Of a DNA stretch of 64,000 bases, positions 16,083 through 23,914 are shown piece after piece (position 1 is the first letter of the stretch; the number at the start of each line of letters is the position of its first letter). This stretch comes from Faecalibacterium duncaniae (GTDB lineage Bacteria > Bacillota > Clostridia > Oscillospirales > Ruminococcaceae), in assembly GCF_010509575.1 (NCBI RefSeq), contig NZ_CP048437.1, positions 2,852,001-2,916,000 of the forward strand. Reading direction: 5' to 3'. The notes under the pieces are model-generated. The model worked only from the letters and a program-made list of their open reading frames with translations. It had not been told where the DNA came from and did not search any database. A program made the translations under genes and the position numbers.

Positions 16083-16098
16083 GCATATCGAGATATGC
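16083..16098. promoter_or_regulatory. Palindromic operator candidate of the XRE regulator
   Basis: GCATATC-GA-GATATGC is a perfect 16-base inverted repeat lying just upstream of a weak minus-strand promoter (TTGCGT, about 16 bp, TAAGAT near 16045-16075). The rest of the 482-base gap 16015-16496 has two terminator-like hairpins but no gene. Confidence 0.55.
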
Positions 16099-16368
16099 TT
16101 TCGCGTGGGCAGCAGTAAGCAGGGTGAATATCTGCACCTATTTCCATAGCAGCAAAGCAAGTGTTGTGATTTCAGAAAAGAAGTTCATTATAGAGCAAAC
16201 AGATTTTACCATGTAGCGCTTCTTAAATCCGTGTATCCCATACGCTGAACAGTAGCTATTTTTGCGCTTCTACACCAGACCACACGGATAGGTGAAGTCT
16301 GATATGCCTGCATTTGAACAATGCCACACAGAGGGGAAAACAAGCGAAATTCAACCCTTAGATGTACA

Positions 16369-16410
16369 AAAACAGGCGGCATCCAACCAAAGTTGAATGT
16401 CGCCTGTTTT
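16369..16410. terminator. Hairpin at the island's right edge
   Basis: AACAGGCG (16371-16378) pairs with CGCCTGTT (16401-16408), extended by GCAT/ATGT pairs and flanked by AAAA and TTTTG. It may insulate the SpoIIE gene from the island. Confidence 0.7.
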
Positions 16411-16496
16411 GTCCAATCCTGTCTGACAGATGCCGATTTCGTAATTTTCTCAAATTACTGTCTTATCGGCACACGCCCGAAAGCGGGGATTTTTTC

Positions 16497-18779
16497 ATGC
16501 CGGAAACCACAAAACTGCACCCGAAGCAGCCTGTTGCCGCCGCGTTGGCCTCCCGGGCGGCGGTACGCCCGGCCCTGCGGCAGGGCGGGGCCTTTGCGCT
16601 GGGGCTTGCCGGGGGCTGGGCCGTTCTCTACGGGGCTTTGCTCCCCTTTGGGCTGGGGCTGACATTGGGCCTGCCTGCGGACTGCTTTGCCGCCTGCGCA
16701 GCCGGAGCTGCGCTGAGCATCCTGTTCCACGGGTTCGGGGCGTTTTCACTGGACAGCCTCTGCCTGCTCTGCGCCGTGGGGGCGGCCGTGGCCGCCCGAT
16801 GGCTCTGGCCAGGCAGGCTCCGCCCGGCATTTCTGGCCGGGTGCGGGGCGCTGGTGCTGGGAGGTGTCTGCTTTGCGCTGGGGCCCGGCGGGGCAGGCTT
16901 CACGCTGGTGTTCTTCTGCGGGGCAGATGCCCTGCTGGCGGGCGGCTTCGGCTATGCACTGCAGCGCTTCCCACCCGAAAAGCCCGGCTTTGGCACCCTG
17001 CTGGCCGCTTCTGCCGTGGCGGCGGCGCTGGGCGGGCTGCGCTTCGGCCCTCTCTGCCTTGGGGTAGCGGCCTGTGCCATGGTGGATGCTGCCCTCTGCT
17101 GCCGCGGGCAGGAAAAGCCCGCGCTGGCCTTTGCTGCCTTCACCGGGGCCGCGCTCTGCGCCGCAGACCCTTCCCTTGCCCCGGCGGCGGTGGGGCTCTG
17201 CTGCGGCACGGCGGCCGCGGTCCTGCTGGCCCCCGGGCGGCGGGCTGAGACCCTTGCCGCCTGTGCGGGCGGATGTGTGCTGGGGGTGCTCTGTGTTCCC
17301 GCCTCCGGCACGGCCCTGCCCCTGCTCCTCAGCGCCGGGCTGGGCTTTGCGGCCCCCGCCTTTTTCCCAAAACATTGGCTGACACCGGTGCCGGAAGCCC
17401 CCGCGCCGCCCGAGGAGCCGCCCCGGCTTTCTGCTGCCGCCACCCGGCTGGAAGCAGTGGCCGAGAGCCTTTCCTCGCTGGCCGAGACAGTGAACGCTGT
17501 GTACGATGCGTTTCCCCGCCGGTGCGACACCTTCCGCTGGGTCATCGACAACACCCACGACAGCCTGTGCTTCAACTGCGGGCGGCGGGAGACCTGCTGG
17601 AAGCAGGAATACACCGCCACGCTGGAGGGGATGAACGCCCTGCGGCCCATTCTGGAACAGCAGGGACACCTGCAGGCCAGCGATCTGCCCGGCCAGCTGT
17701 CCAGATGCATCCACCCGGCAGCGCTCTGCGCGGCGGCAAACCGCTCCTTTGCGCTCTACCGGAGCCGGAAGGAAGCCCATGTCCACGCCGAGGCCATGCG
17801 CACCGCCCTGACCGAACAATACAGCGCCATGGCCGATGCCCTGAGCGTGCTCAGTGAGCAGCTGGGCCGCCCCGGAAACCCGGAACCTTACAAATCTGGG
17901 CGGGTGGCGGCGTTTTTTGCCAGCCTGGGCACGCCGCCGCTGGAATGCGCTGTCACGCTGGACGACCTGGGCCGGGCACGGGCGGCGGTCACTCTGCCCC
18001 GCACCCGCTTCTCTTCCCCCGAGCTGGCCGCGCTGGCGCAGGAGACCGGGCGCATCTGCCGCCGGGACTTCGACCCGCCGCAGGTGCTCTCCTGCAAAGG
18101 GATGACCACCCTGCTCTTCTGCGAAAAGCCCGCCCTCCGGGCTGTGTTCGGAACTGCAGGCACGGCGGCAAAGGGCACTGTCTCCGGGGATGCGGTCCAG
18201 CAGTTCTGCAGTCCGGCCGCTGCCCAGATGATCCTGTGTGACGGCATGGGCACAGGCCGCCCGGCCGCCGTGGATGGCAGCCTTGCCGCCGAGCTCACTG
18301 CCCGCCTGCTGAAAGCCGGTTTCACCGCTGAGCTGGCAGCGCGACTGGTCAATGTGGCGCTGGCCCTGAAAAGCGATGAAGAGAGCGGGGCCACCCTCGA
18401 CCTGATCAGCGTGGACCTTTACACTGGCACGGCACGGATCTTCAAGGCCGGGGCCGCCCCGGGCTTTCTGGTGCACGGGGGCCGCGCCCGTCCGGTGGGC
18501 GATATCAGCCTGCCCATCGGCATTCTGGGCGGTGTGAACGGCCAGAGCCGGGTGGTGCATCTCGCCGCCGGAGACTATGCCGTACTGGTCTCGGACGGTC
18601 TGCTGGTGGACGGCCCCGGCTGGGTGGCCAAGCAGCTGGAGCTCTCCGCCGCCGCAGGCGACCCGCCCGAAAAGGTGGCCCGGATCCTTGTGGAGACCGC
18701 CCGCGCCCGCGCCGAACAGACCGGCCGACCCGATGATATCACCGCCGCCGTGCTCCGGTTAGAGCCCTGCGGACATTGA
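16497..18779 (+). CDS. SpoIIE-family membrane protein phosphatase
   Basis: 760 residues. The first 290 or so are very hydrophobic (about ten membrane helices rich in Ala, Leu, Gly), then a linker with CFNCGRRETCW near residue 358, a cysteine motif typical of SpoIIE, and a C-terminal PP2C-type phosphatase domain with DGMGTG at 582, VSDG and RPDDIT, which hold the metal-binding aspartates. In Bacillus SpoIIE dephosphorylates SpoIIAA to activate sigma-F. No sporulation genes adjoin it here. ATG 16497 is used because upstream codons have no family-like sequence; the ribosome site (GCGGGG) is weak and sits in a small hairpin (16476-16487). Confidence 0.87.
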   Translation: MPETTKLHPKQPVAAALASRAAVRPALRQGGAFALGLAGGWAVLYGALLPFGLGLTLGLPADCFAACAAGAALSILFHGFGAFSLDSLCLLCAVGAAVAARWLWPGRLRPAFLAGCGALVLGGVCFALGPGGAGFTLVFFCGADALLAGGFGYALQRFPPEKPGFGTLLAASAVAAALGGLRFGPLCLGVAACAMVDAALCCRGQEKPALAFAAFTGAALCAADPSLAPAAVGLCCGTAAAVLLAPGRRAETLAACAGGCVLGVLCVPASGTALPLLLSAGLGFAAPAFFPKHWLTPVPEAPAPPEEPPRLSAAATRLEAVAESLSSLAETVNAVYDAFPRRCDTFRWVIDNTHDSLCFNCGRRETCWKQEYTATLEGMNALRPILEQQGHLQASDLPGQLSRCIHPAALCAAANRSFALYRSRKEAHVHAEAMRTALTEQYSAMADALSVLSEQLGRPGNPEPYKSGRVAAFFASLGTPPLECAVTLDDLGRARAAVTLPRTRFSSPELAALAQETGRICRRDFDPPQVLSCKGMTTLLFCEKPALRAVFGTAGTAAKGTVSGDAVQQFCSPAAAQMILCDGMGTGRPAAVDGSLAAELTARLLKAGFTAELAARLVNVALALKSDEESGATLDLISVDLYTGTARIFKAGAAPGFLVHGGRARPVGDISLPIGILGGVNGQSRVVHLAAGDYAVLVSDGLLVDGPGWVAKQLELSAAAGDPPEKVARILVETARARAEQTGRPDDITAAVLRLEPCGH

Positions 18780-18804
18780 AAATTTCACAAAAGGGGCATA
18801 TAAT
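18776..18804 (+). promoter_or_regulatory. Pectinesterase promoter
   Basis: TTGAAA (18776-18781), 17 bp, TATAAT (18799-18804), beginning at the SpoIIE stop codon and 30 bases before the next ATG. Confidence 0.82.
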
Positions 18805-18834
18805 AGCCTTATCTTTTATAAGGGAGGACTGCCC

Positions 18835-19776
18835 ATGTTAAAACTCACCGTTTCCCAGGATGGCAGCGGCGATTTTGCCAGCATCTCGGAGGCCGTGCTG
18901 GCGGTGCCCTACGAGCTGGAAGCAGAGATCTGCATCGGGCCCGGCATCTACCGGGAAAAGCTGGTCTGTGAAAAACGGGCGCTCACCCTGCGGGGCGCGG
19001 GAGCCGATGCCACCACCCTGATCTTTGGGGACGGCGGCAAGCTGCCCCACCCGGATGGGCGGCCCACCCACACCTTCCGCAGCTACACCGCTTTTTTCGG
19101 CGGCGGCAGCGTAACGGTAGAAGATCTGACCATTGCCAACGATGCCGGTCCGGGCAGTGCCGTGGGGCAGGCCATTGCTGCCTATGTGGATGCCGAAAAG
19201 GCCGTGTTCCGCCGGGTAAGGCTGCTGGGCAACCAGGACACGCTCTTCTGCGCGCCCCTGCCCGAGGCTGAACGGGAGAAGGACGGTTTTCTGGGCCCCC
19301 GCAAGTTTGCGCCCCGCCGCCCCTCGGCGCAGTATTACCAGAGCTGCGAGATCGCGGGGGACATCGACTTCATCTTTGGCGGGGCCGATGCCCTGTTTGA
19401 GCAGTGCATCCTGCGCACGGTAGACAACCACCTTCCCCACAGCTACATCACCGCCCCTTCGGGCAGTGCCAACGGGCTGGGCTTCGTGTTCTGGGACTGC
19501 GATTTCGTCTCCGACTGCCCCGCCGGAACGGTCTATCTGGGCAGGCCCTGGCGGCCCACCGGCAAGACTGCCGTGCTGGACTGCCGCCTTGGAGCCCACA
19601 TTGCGCCGGAGGGCTTTTCCGGCTGGAATGACCGTACGGACACCTGCCTTGCCCGCTTTACCGAGGCCGGAAGCAGCGGCCCGGGGGCACGCCAGCGCCC
19701 GGACTGGGTCGCAGCGCCCTCTGCCGCCGATGCCGCCGCCCTGCTGGCCCGGGCGCGGAAGCTCTGCCGCCCCTGA
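18835..19776 (+). CDS. Pectinesterase, apparently cytosolic
   Basis: 313-residue right-handed beta-helix enzyme that removes methyl esters from galacturonate units. The family motifs are all present: GSGDFASISEA at the start, GNQDTLF near 135, IDFIFGGADALFE near 183 and YLGRPWRPTG near 242, covering the catalytic aspartates and arginine. There is no signal peptide, so it should act on imported short pectin oligosaccharides. AGGGAGG precedes the ATG and it has its own promoter. A 51-residue membrane peptide follows 24 bases later. Confidence 0.92.
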   Translation: MLKLTVSQDGSGDFASISEAVLAVPYELEAEICIGPGIYREKLVCEKRALTLRGAGADATTLIFGDGGKLPHPDGRPTHTFRSYTAFFGGGSVTVEDLTIANDAGPGSAVGQAIAAYVDAEKAVFRRVRLLGNQDTLFCAPLPEAEREKDGFLGPRKFAPRRPSAQYYQSCEIAGDIDFIFGGADALFEQCILRTVDNHLPHSYITAPSGSANGLGFVFWDCDFVSDCPAGTVYLGRPWRPTGKTAVLDCRLGAHIAPEGFSGWNDRTDTCLARFTEAGSSGPGARQRPDWVAAPSAADAAALLARARKLCRP

Positions 19777-19800
19777 GATCAAAAACAAAGGAATACGAAT

Positions 19801-19956
19801 ATGAAAAAACTCCCCAACGCCGTAAAATGGCTCATTATCGTGGTGGTGCTGGCCCTGATGGGCTGGATGCTGGTCAAGGTGAACGACCGCGCCTCCCGCG
19901 TGAAGATGCCGGAACCGGACAACAGTCTGGGCATTTACCGGAAAGCAGATGCTTAA
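19801..19956 (+). CDS. Small single-pass membrane protein
   Basis: 51 residues: a basic start (MKKLPNAVKW), one membrane helix (LIIVVVLALMGWMLV) and a short polar tail. AAAGGA stands before the ATG and a strong terminator directly after the stop, which supports it as a real gene, cotranscribed with the pectinesterase. Function unknown. Confidence 0.7.
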   Translation: MKKLPNAVKWLIIVVVLALMGWMLVKVNDRASRVKMPEPDNSLGIYRKADA

Positions 19957-19964
19957 AAAGAGCG

Positions 19965-20002
19965 GCCCTCTCCGTCATTCCGAAACAATGACGGAGAGGG
20001 TC
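19965..20002. terminator. Bidirectional terminator carrying the CCCTCTCCGTCATT stem
   Basis: CCCTCTCCGTCATT (19966-19979) pairs perfectly with AATGACGGAGAGGG (19987-20000), followed by TCGTTTTA. It separates the small membrane gene from the convergent histidine kinase and shares its sequence with the ends of the dispersed repeats at 25206 and 38549. Confidence 0.88.
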
Positions 20003-20005
20003 GTT

Positions 20006-21517
20006 TTACTTTGTATCCGTTGCAATGAACCAGAAGGTCGTGCCTTTGCCCAGCGTGCTCTGCACGCCGAAGCGGAAGCCGTGCTGCTGGAAGATGGCCT
20101 TGGTGATGGAAAGCCCCAGGCCGGTGCCCTGCTTGCCCGCATCGGAGCGGGAGCGGTAATACCGGTCAAAGATATAGGGCAGATCCTCGGCACAGATGCC
20201 GGGGCCGTGGTCCTCGATCTCCACCCGGACTCCCTCGGGCACCTTAGAGGCCCGCAGGAGGAAGATGCCGTCCCCGCCGATGTGGTGCATGGCGTTGCCC
20301 AGCAGGTTGTGGAGGGCGCGCTGCATCATGTTGGGGTCGGCATAGACAGGCAGCTCCTCCTCCGGCAGTTCCAGCTTGAGCTGCCAGCCATTTTGGGCAC
20401 AGACCGCGTCATAGCGCTCACTGACCTCATCGCAGAGCTGGCCCATATCAAAGTGGACCTTCTCGCACTTTTCCGCGCCGCTGGTCACCTTGCTCAGCTC
20501 CATGACGCTGGAGACCAGCGCTGTCAGCCGGTCGGCCTCATCCACGATGATGTTCATCTGCTCGTCCCGGTGGGCCTTGTCGTCGCCGGTGATGTCCCGC
20601 ACCGTCTCCGCATAGCCCTTGATGAGGGTCAGCGGGGTGCGCAGGTCGTGGGAGACATTCGCCAGCAGGTCGCGCTGCATCTGAGCCGCGTGCTGGACTT
20701 CCTTGGCCATGTGGTTGAACTCCTGCGCCAGGTCGCCCAGTTCGTCCCGGCGGTTGGTCTCCACCTGAACGGCATAGTCGCCCTGTGCCACCTGCCGGGC
20801 CGCGCCCGAAAGCTGGCGCAGGGGCTTGGTGAACCACTCGCTGAACAGCCACGCCGCGCTCATGGAAAAGGCAAAGATCAGCGCCGCCGCCAGCGGCAGC
20901 ACCGTGCTCATCACCTCGCCAGCCTCCGAGACATGCATCAGGCTGGTGGTCACCAGCACAGTGTAGCTGCCGTCGGAGGTCGTTCTGCCCACCATCAGCT
21001 CCACCGTGCCCGAGGGCGTGGGCGGGTTGATCTTCCGCACACAGCTGCCGGTCTCGCGGCAAAGCTGGCGCATGGCGCGGGCGGTGCTGTAAGAGGGCAG
21101 CTCGCTGTTTTCATCGGTGGGCCGGGTGCGGTGCAGGTTGCAGTAGGAGAGGTTCTCCACCTTGAAGATCTGCCGCAGCGTGACATCGGAGATATCCACG
21201 CAGAAGCTGCTCATGCCGCCATTTTCGTAGATTTCGCTGCTGAGCTGGTTGAAAAACTGGCTGTTGACATAGAGCTGACTGCCGAACCCCCAATAAGAGA
21301 GGGTCTGGCCGTCGGCAATGGCATCGTCCAGCTTCTGCACGATGGCATCTGCCTGTTCGGTCAGCTGCTTCTGGATATGGGTGGTGTACAGGGGCTCCAG
21401 CAGCTGGGTGCACAAAAACCAGAACAGCACCAGCAGCAGCAGACAGATGAAGCAGAGGAACCACATCAGCTGCCCGCGGATGCCCACGGTACGCCGCTTT
21501 TTTTCGGGTTGCCGCAT
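20006..21517 (-). CDS. Sensor histidine kinase, OmpR-type system
   Basis: 503 residues: one membrane helix near the start (LMWFLCFICLLLLVLFWFL), an extracytoplasmic region of about 150 residues, a second helix, HAMP domain (SGAARQVAQGDYAVQV), HisKA with VSHDLRTPLTLIKGY carrying the phosphorylated histidine, and an ATPase domain (NLLGNAMHHIG, DHGPGI, GTGLGLSI). Partner of the response regulator 18 bases upstream. ATG 21517 is chosen because AGGAGG is properly spaced only for it. The signal sensed is unknown; PhoR is one possibility given the promoter boxes nearby. Confidence 0.9.
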   Translation of the reverse strand: MRQPEKKRRTVGIRGQLMWFLCFICLLLLVLFWFLCTQLLEPLYTTHIQKQLTEQADAIVQKLDDAIADGQTLSYWGFGSQLYVNSQFFNQLSSEIYENGGMSSFCVDISDVTLRQIFKVENLSYCNLHRTRPTDENSELPSYSTARAMRQLCRETGSCVRKINPPTPSGTVELMVGRTTSDGSYTVLVTTSLMHVSEAGEVMSTVLPLAAALIFAFSMSAAWLFSEWFTKPLRQLSGAARQVAQGDYAVQVETNRRDELGDLAQEFNHMAKEVQHAAQMQRDLLANVSHDLRTPLTLIKGYAETVRDITGDDKAHRDEQMNIIVDEADRLTALVSSVMELSKVTSGAEKCEKVHFDMGQLCDEVSERYDAVCAQNGWQLKLELPEEELPVYADPNMMQRALHNLLGNAMHHIGGDGIFLLRASKVPEGVRVEIEDHGPGICAEDLPYIFDRYYRSRSDAGKQGTGLGLSITKAIFQQHGFRFGVQSTLGKGTTFWFIATDTK

Positions 21518-21535
21518 CAACCGCAAACCTCCTGT

Positions 21536-22222
21536 TTAACGCGCTGCATCCGGGTCGAACTTATAGCCGATGCCCCACACGGTGGCAATATAGCCCCGGC
21601 ATTTGCCCAGATGGCCGCGCAGCATCTTGACATGGGTATCCACGGTGCGGTCCTCGCCAAAATAGTCGTAGTTCCACACCTTCTGCAGGATCTTCTCCCG
21701 GCTCAGGGCAATGCCCTTGTTGGAGGCCAGGAACACCAGCAGGTCAAACTCCTTGGGGGTCAGGCTCACATCCTCGCCCGCCACCCGCACGGTATGGCTG
21801 GCCGTGTCGATGGTCAGTTCGCCGAAGGTCATGGTGCCGTCCGATGCCTCGGAGCGAGGCATGGTGCGGTTGAGCACCGCCTTGACACGGGCCACCAGCT
21901 CCCGCGGGGAGAAGGGCTTGACCACATAGTCATCCGCGCCGCCTTCCAGACCGGCCAGCTTGTCATACTCCTCGCCGCGCGCGGTCAGGATGATCACCGG
22001 CGTGTTGATGTGGCGGGCGCGCATCTCGCGCAGGCAGGTCATGCCGTCCATAAAGGGCATCATCACATCCAGGATCACCAGATCAAAACCGCCGCCGCTC
22101 AGCAGCGAAAGGGCGGCAGAGCCGTCGCCCGCTTCCTCGCAGACATAGCCTGCATATTGTAAATGCTCCCGGATCAGTTCCCGGATGCGGGGTTCATCAT
22201 CAACGATCAGTATCTTTGCCAT
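21536..22222 (-). CDS. OmpR-family response regulator
   Basis: 228 residues. Receiver domain with the acidic pair in ILIVDDEPRIREL, phosphoacceptor aspartate in LVILDVMMPF (about 53), and lysine in DDYVVKPFSPRELVARVKAVL. The C-terminal winged helix (LTPKEFDLLVFLASNKGIALSR..., GIGYKF) binds DNA. GAGGAGG stands before the ATG. It is first in the operon with the kinase. Its promoter carries four TTC(A/C) boxes at 10-11 bp steps, consistent with autoregulation. Confidence 0.93.
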   Translation of the reverse strand: MAKILIVDDEPRIRELIREHLQYAGYVCEEAGDGSAALSLLSGGGFDLVILDVMMPFMDGMTCLREMRARHINTPVIILTARGEEYDKLAGLEGGADDYVVKPFSPRELVARVKAVLNRTMPRSEASDGTMTFGELTIDTASHTVRVAGEDVSLTPKEFDLLVFLASNKGIALSREKILQKVWNYDYFGEDRTVDTHVKMLRGHLGKCRGYIATVWGIGYKFDPDAAR

Positions 22223-22271
22223 CTGAGGTTTCCTCCTCGTTATCAAAATAGCTCCAGTTTCTAGGGGTATC

Positions 22272-22321
22272 ATAATATAATTATTGGAAAATTTTGTGAA
22301 GTTTAAGTGAATGGTTTGGAA
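22272..22321 (-). promoter_or_regulatory. Promoter of the two-component operon with 11-bp TTC boxes
   Basis: On the minus strand TTCACA (22295-22300) and TATTAT (22272-22277) are 17 bp apart. TTCCA, TTCAC, TTCAC and TTCCA begin at 22321, 22311, 22300 and 22289, one per helical turn, as for OmpR/PhoP-type tandem sites. Confidence 0.6.
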
Positions 22322-22390
22322 AACCGCCGCCCCATTTCTTTTAGTATACCACAAAAGCCCCGCAAGAAACAGCAGGAGCCTGCCGCCGGC

Positions 22391-22420
22391 TTGCTTCTCT
22401 GCTATAAAGTGTGCTATACT
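22391..22420 (+). promoter_or_regulatory. Promoter of the propeller-protein gene
   Basis: TTGCTT (22391-22396), 18 bp, TATACT (22415-22420), 40 bases before the ATG at 22461. Confidence 0.6.
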
Positions 22421-22460
22421 GATTTGATAAAACAACCATCAGAACAAAGGAAATCTGCCT

Positions 22461-23774
22461 ATGCGCATCGGATTCGTTGAACTGCTTCTCATCCTGCTCA
22501 TCGCGTCACTGACCATCGGGCCCAGTGCGGCCCTGTGGGTAGACCGCTGGCTTCGCCGCGCCAACCGGGCCAGCGCCGCCGCTGCCCGCCGCCGGGCCGT
22601 GCAGGAGGCCCAGCGTACCGCCGAGCGGGAGGAAGTGCTCCAGAGGTTCCAGAAATTGAGCATCGTGTTTACGCTGGCCGCGGTTGCTGCGCTGGTCTGG
22701 GCGCTGGTGCTCCGGCCCATTGAGGCCCCTCCCAAAGCCTACACTGCCCCGGATCACCGGCAGGCCTCCGGCGCGGCACAGGCAGAGCTTTCCACCGACC
22801 GCAGGGAGATCTGGGATCTGGGCGGGTATCAGGGTGTGGACTGCATCCGCACCCGGGATGGCCTTGTCTATGCGGCGGCGTGGAACGGCTCCTCCCTGAA
22901 AAAACGCACCAGCGATCTGGTGCGCACCGACGGCGGCAACGCTGCGGTCATCCTGAGCGTAGAGGGCGAGCTGACCGGCTTTGCGTTCGATGCTGCGGGA
23001 GACCTGTGGCTCACAGTCCTCACCCCTGCCGGGGGCACCCTCTGCCGCGCCCGGCACGACAGCTGGGGCGCTTCGGTGGAGCAAGTGGTCACGCAGATCG
23101 ACGGTGCCCCGCTGGGGGCCCTTTCTGCCGTGGAGGTCGGTGCGGACGGCAAGGTCTACTTTGCCGTGGTCGGGCAGGAGAGCGCGGAACAGGGGCTGGA
23201 AAGCGCCCTGCGCACCGAGCTGCTGGCCCACACCGGAACAGGCGCGGTATACGTTTATGATCCCGCTGCCCGCACCGTGGAGCAGGTGGTGGGCGGCATT
23301 GCCGGAGCGTCCGGCCTTGCGCTGGACGAGCGCACCCAGACCCTCTACATCTCCGACCTCGGCAGCCGCTGCATCTGGAGCGCGGCGGCCTCTGCCCGCG
23401 GCCTGACTGCAGGGGGCAAGGGCTGTCAGAGCAGCTTCAGCGGGCTGCCGGGCTATCCCGGCACGCTGGCGCTGGATGAGGACAGCACCCTCTACATCAG
23501 CTACCGCTGGGCCAGCTCCAGCTGGCTGGAGCGCCATGCAGGCAGCACCTTCCTGCGCGGTGTGGCCCTGCGGCTGAGCGAATCGATGCAGGAGAACCTG
23601 TTCTCCCTGCCCGCCGACGGCATCCGCGCCGAGGCCGTTTCCACCGCCAGCGGAAGCTGGCTGTGGAGCTTTTCCGGCAAGCCTCAGGGCAGCAGCTCTG
23701 CCCTCTGCCCGGTGGAGAACCGGGTGTATTTTGGCATCGCGGGAGAAAAAGCGCTTTACTCTGTACGGGTCTGA
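22461..23774 (+). CDS. Membrane-anchored beta-propeller with a TatA-like N-terminus
   Basis: 437 residues. The first 40 read MRIGFVELLLILLIAS, then a GP hinge and a charged amphipathic helix, closely resembling TatA and the TatB of this same window (MKIGFTELILVAIVAF...GP). A long basic helix, a second membrane helix (VFTLAAVAALVWALVL, about 70-88) and an external domain of roughly 340 residues follow. That domain has repeated NHL-like strands (for example GLALDERTQTLYISDL and GTLALDEDSTLYISYR). Role unknown; it faces the two-component operon divergently. AAAGGAAA precedes the ATG. Confidence 0.7.
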   Translation: MRIGFVELLLILLIASLTIGPSAALWVDRWLRRANRASAAAARRRAVQEAQRTAEREEVLQRFQKLSIVFTLAAVAALVWALVLRPIEAPPKAYTAPDHRQASGAAQAELSTDRREIWDLGGYQGVDCIRTRDGLVYAAAWNGSSLKKRTSDLVRTDGGNAAVILSVEGELTGFAFDAAGDLWLTVLTPAGGTLCRARHDSWGASVEQVVTQIDGAPLGALSAVEVGADGKVYFAVVGQESAEQGLESALRTELLAHTGTGAVYVYDPAARTVEQVVGGIAGASGLALDERTQTLYISDLGSRCIWSAAASARGLTAGGKGCQSSFSGLPGYPGTLALDEDSTLYISYRWASSSWLERHAGSTFLRGVALRLSESMQENLFSLPADGIRAEAVSTASGSWLWSFSGKPQGSSSALCPVENRVYFGIAGEKALYSVRV

Positions 23775-23826
23775 ACCGCTCCGTCACGCTTCGCGTGCCA
23801 GCTCCCCTGCCAGGGGAGCCCTGGCA
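23775..23826. repeat. Half copy of the dispersed structured repeat
   Basis: Starts at the propeller-gene stop and contains the left part of the element seen whole at 25206 and 38549: CCGTCACGCTTCGCGTG and CCAGCTCCCCTGCCAGGGGAGCC hairpins, then breaks off. The right half is missing. Confidence 0.7.
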
Positions 23827-23914
23827 TCCCGGAAAAATTGTTGTAAACGCTTGGGCCCAATCGAACACCGAACATCGGGTCATCGCGGCAACCAATCGAT
23901 ACGAGGTAATTGAT

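Larger units (their letters stand above)
9967..16410. mobile_element. Serine-recombinase island (limits approximate)
   Basis: This block is visibly richer in A and T than both flanks and holds a large serine recombinase, a hairpin-rich patch resembling a transfer origin, an acetyltransferase and a restriction-modification-like operon, all on the minus strand. I could not find convincing attachment-site repeats; large serine recombinases leave only 2-3 bp of identity. The limits given are the end of the DUF4160 relic and the terminator before the SpoIIE gene. The 250 bases from 9967 to 10217 show no gene. Confidence 0.55.

Noticed and set aside
18776..18804. Pho-type TTCAC box at the pectinesterase promoter
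   Set aside because: Only one TTCAC is present, without the 11-bp series seen at the tat and two-component promoters.
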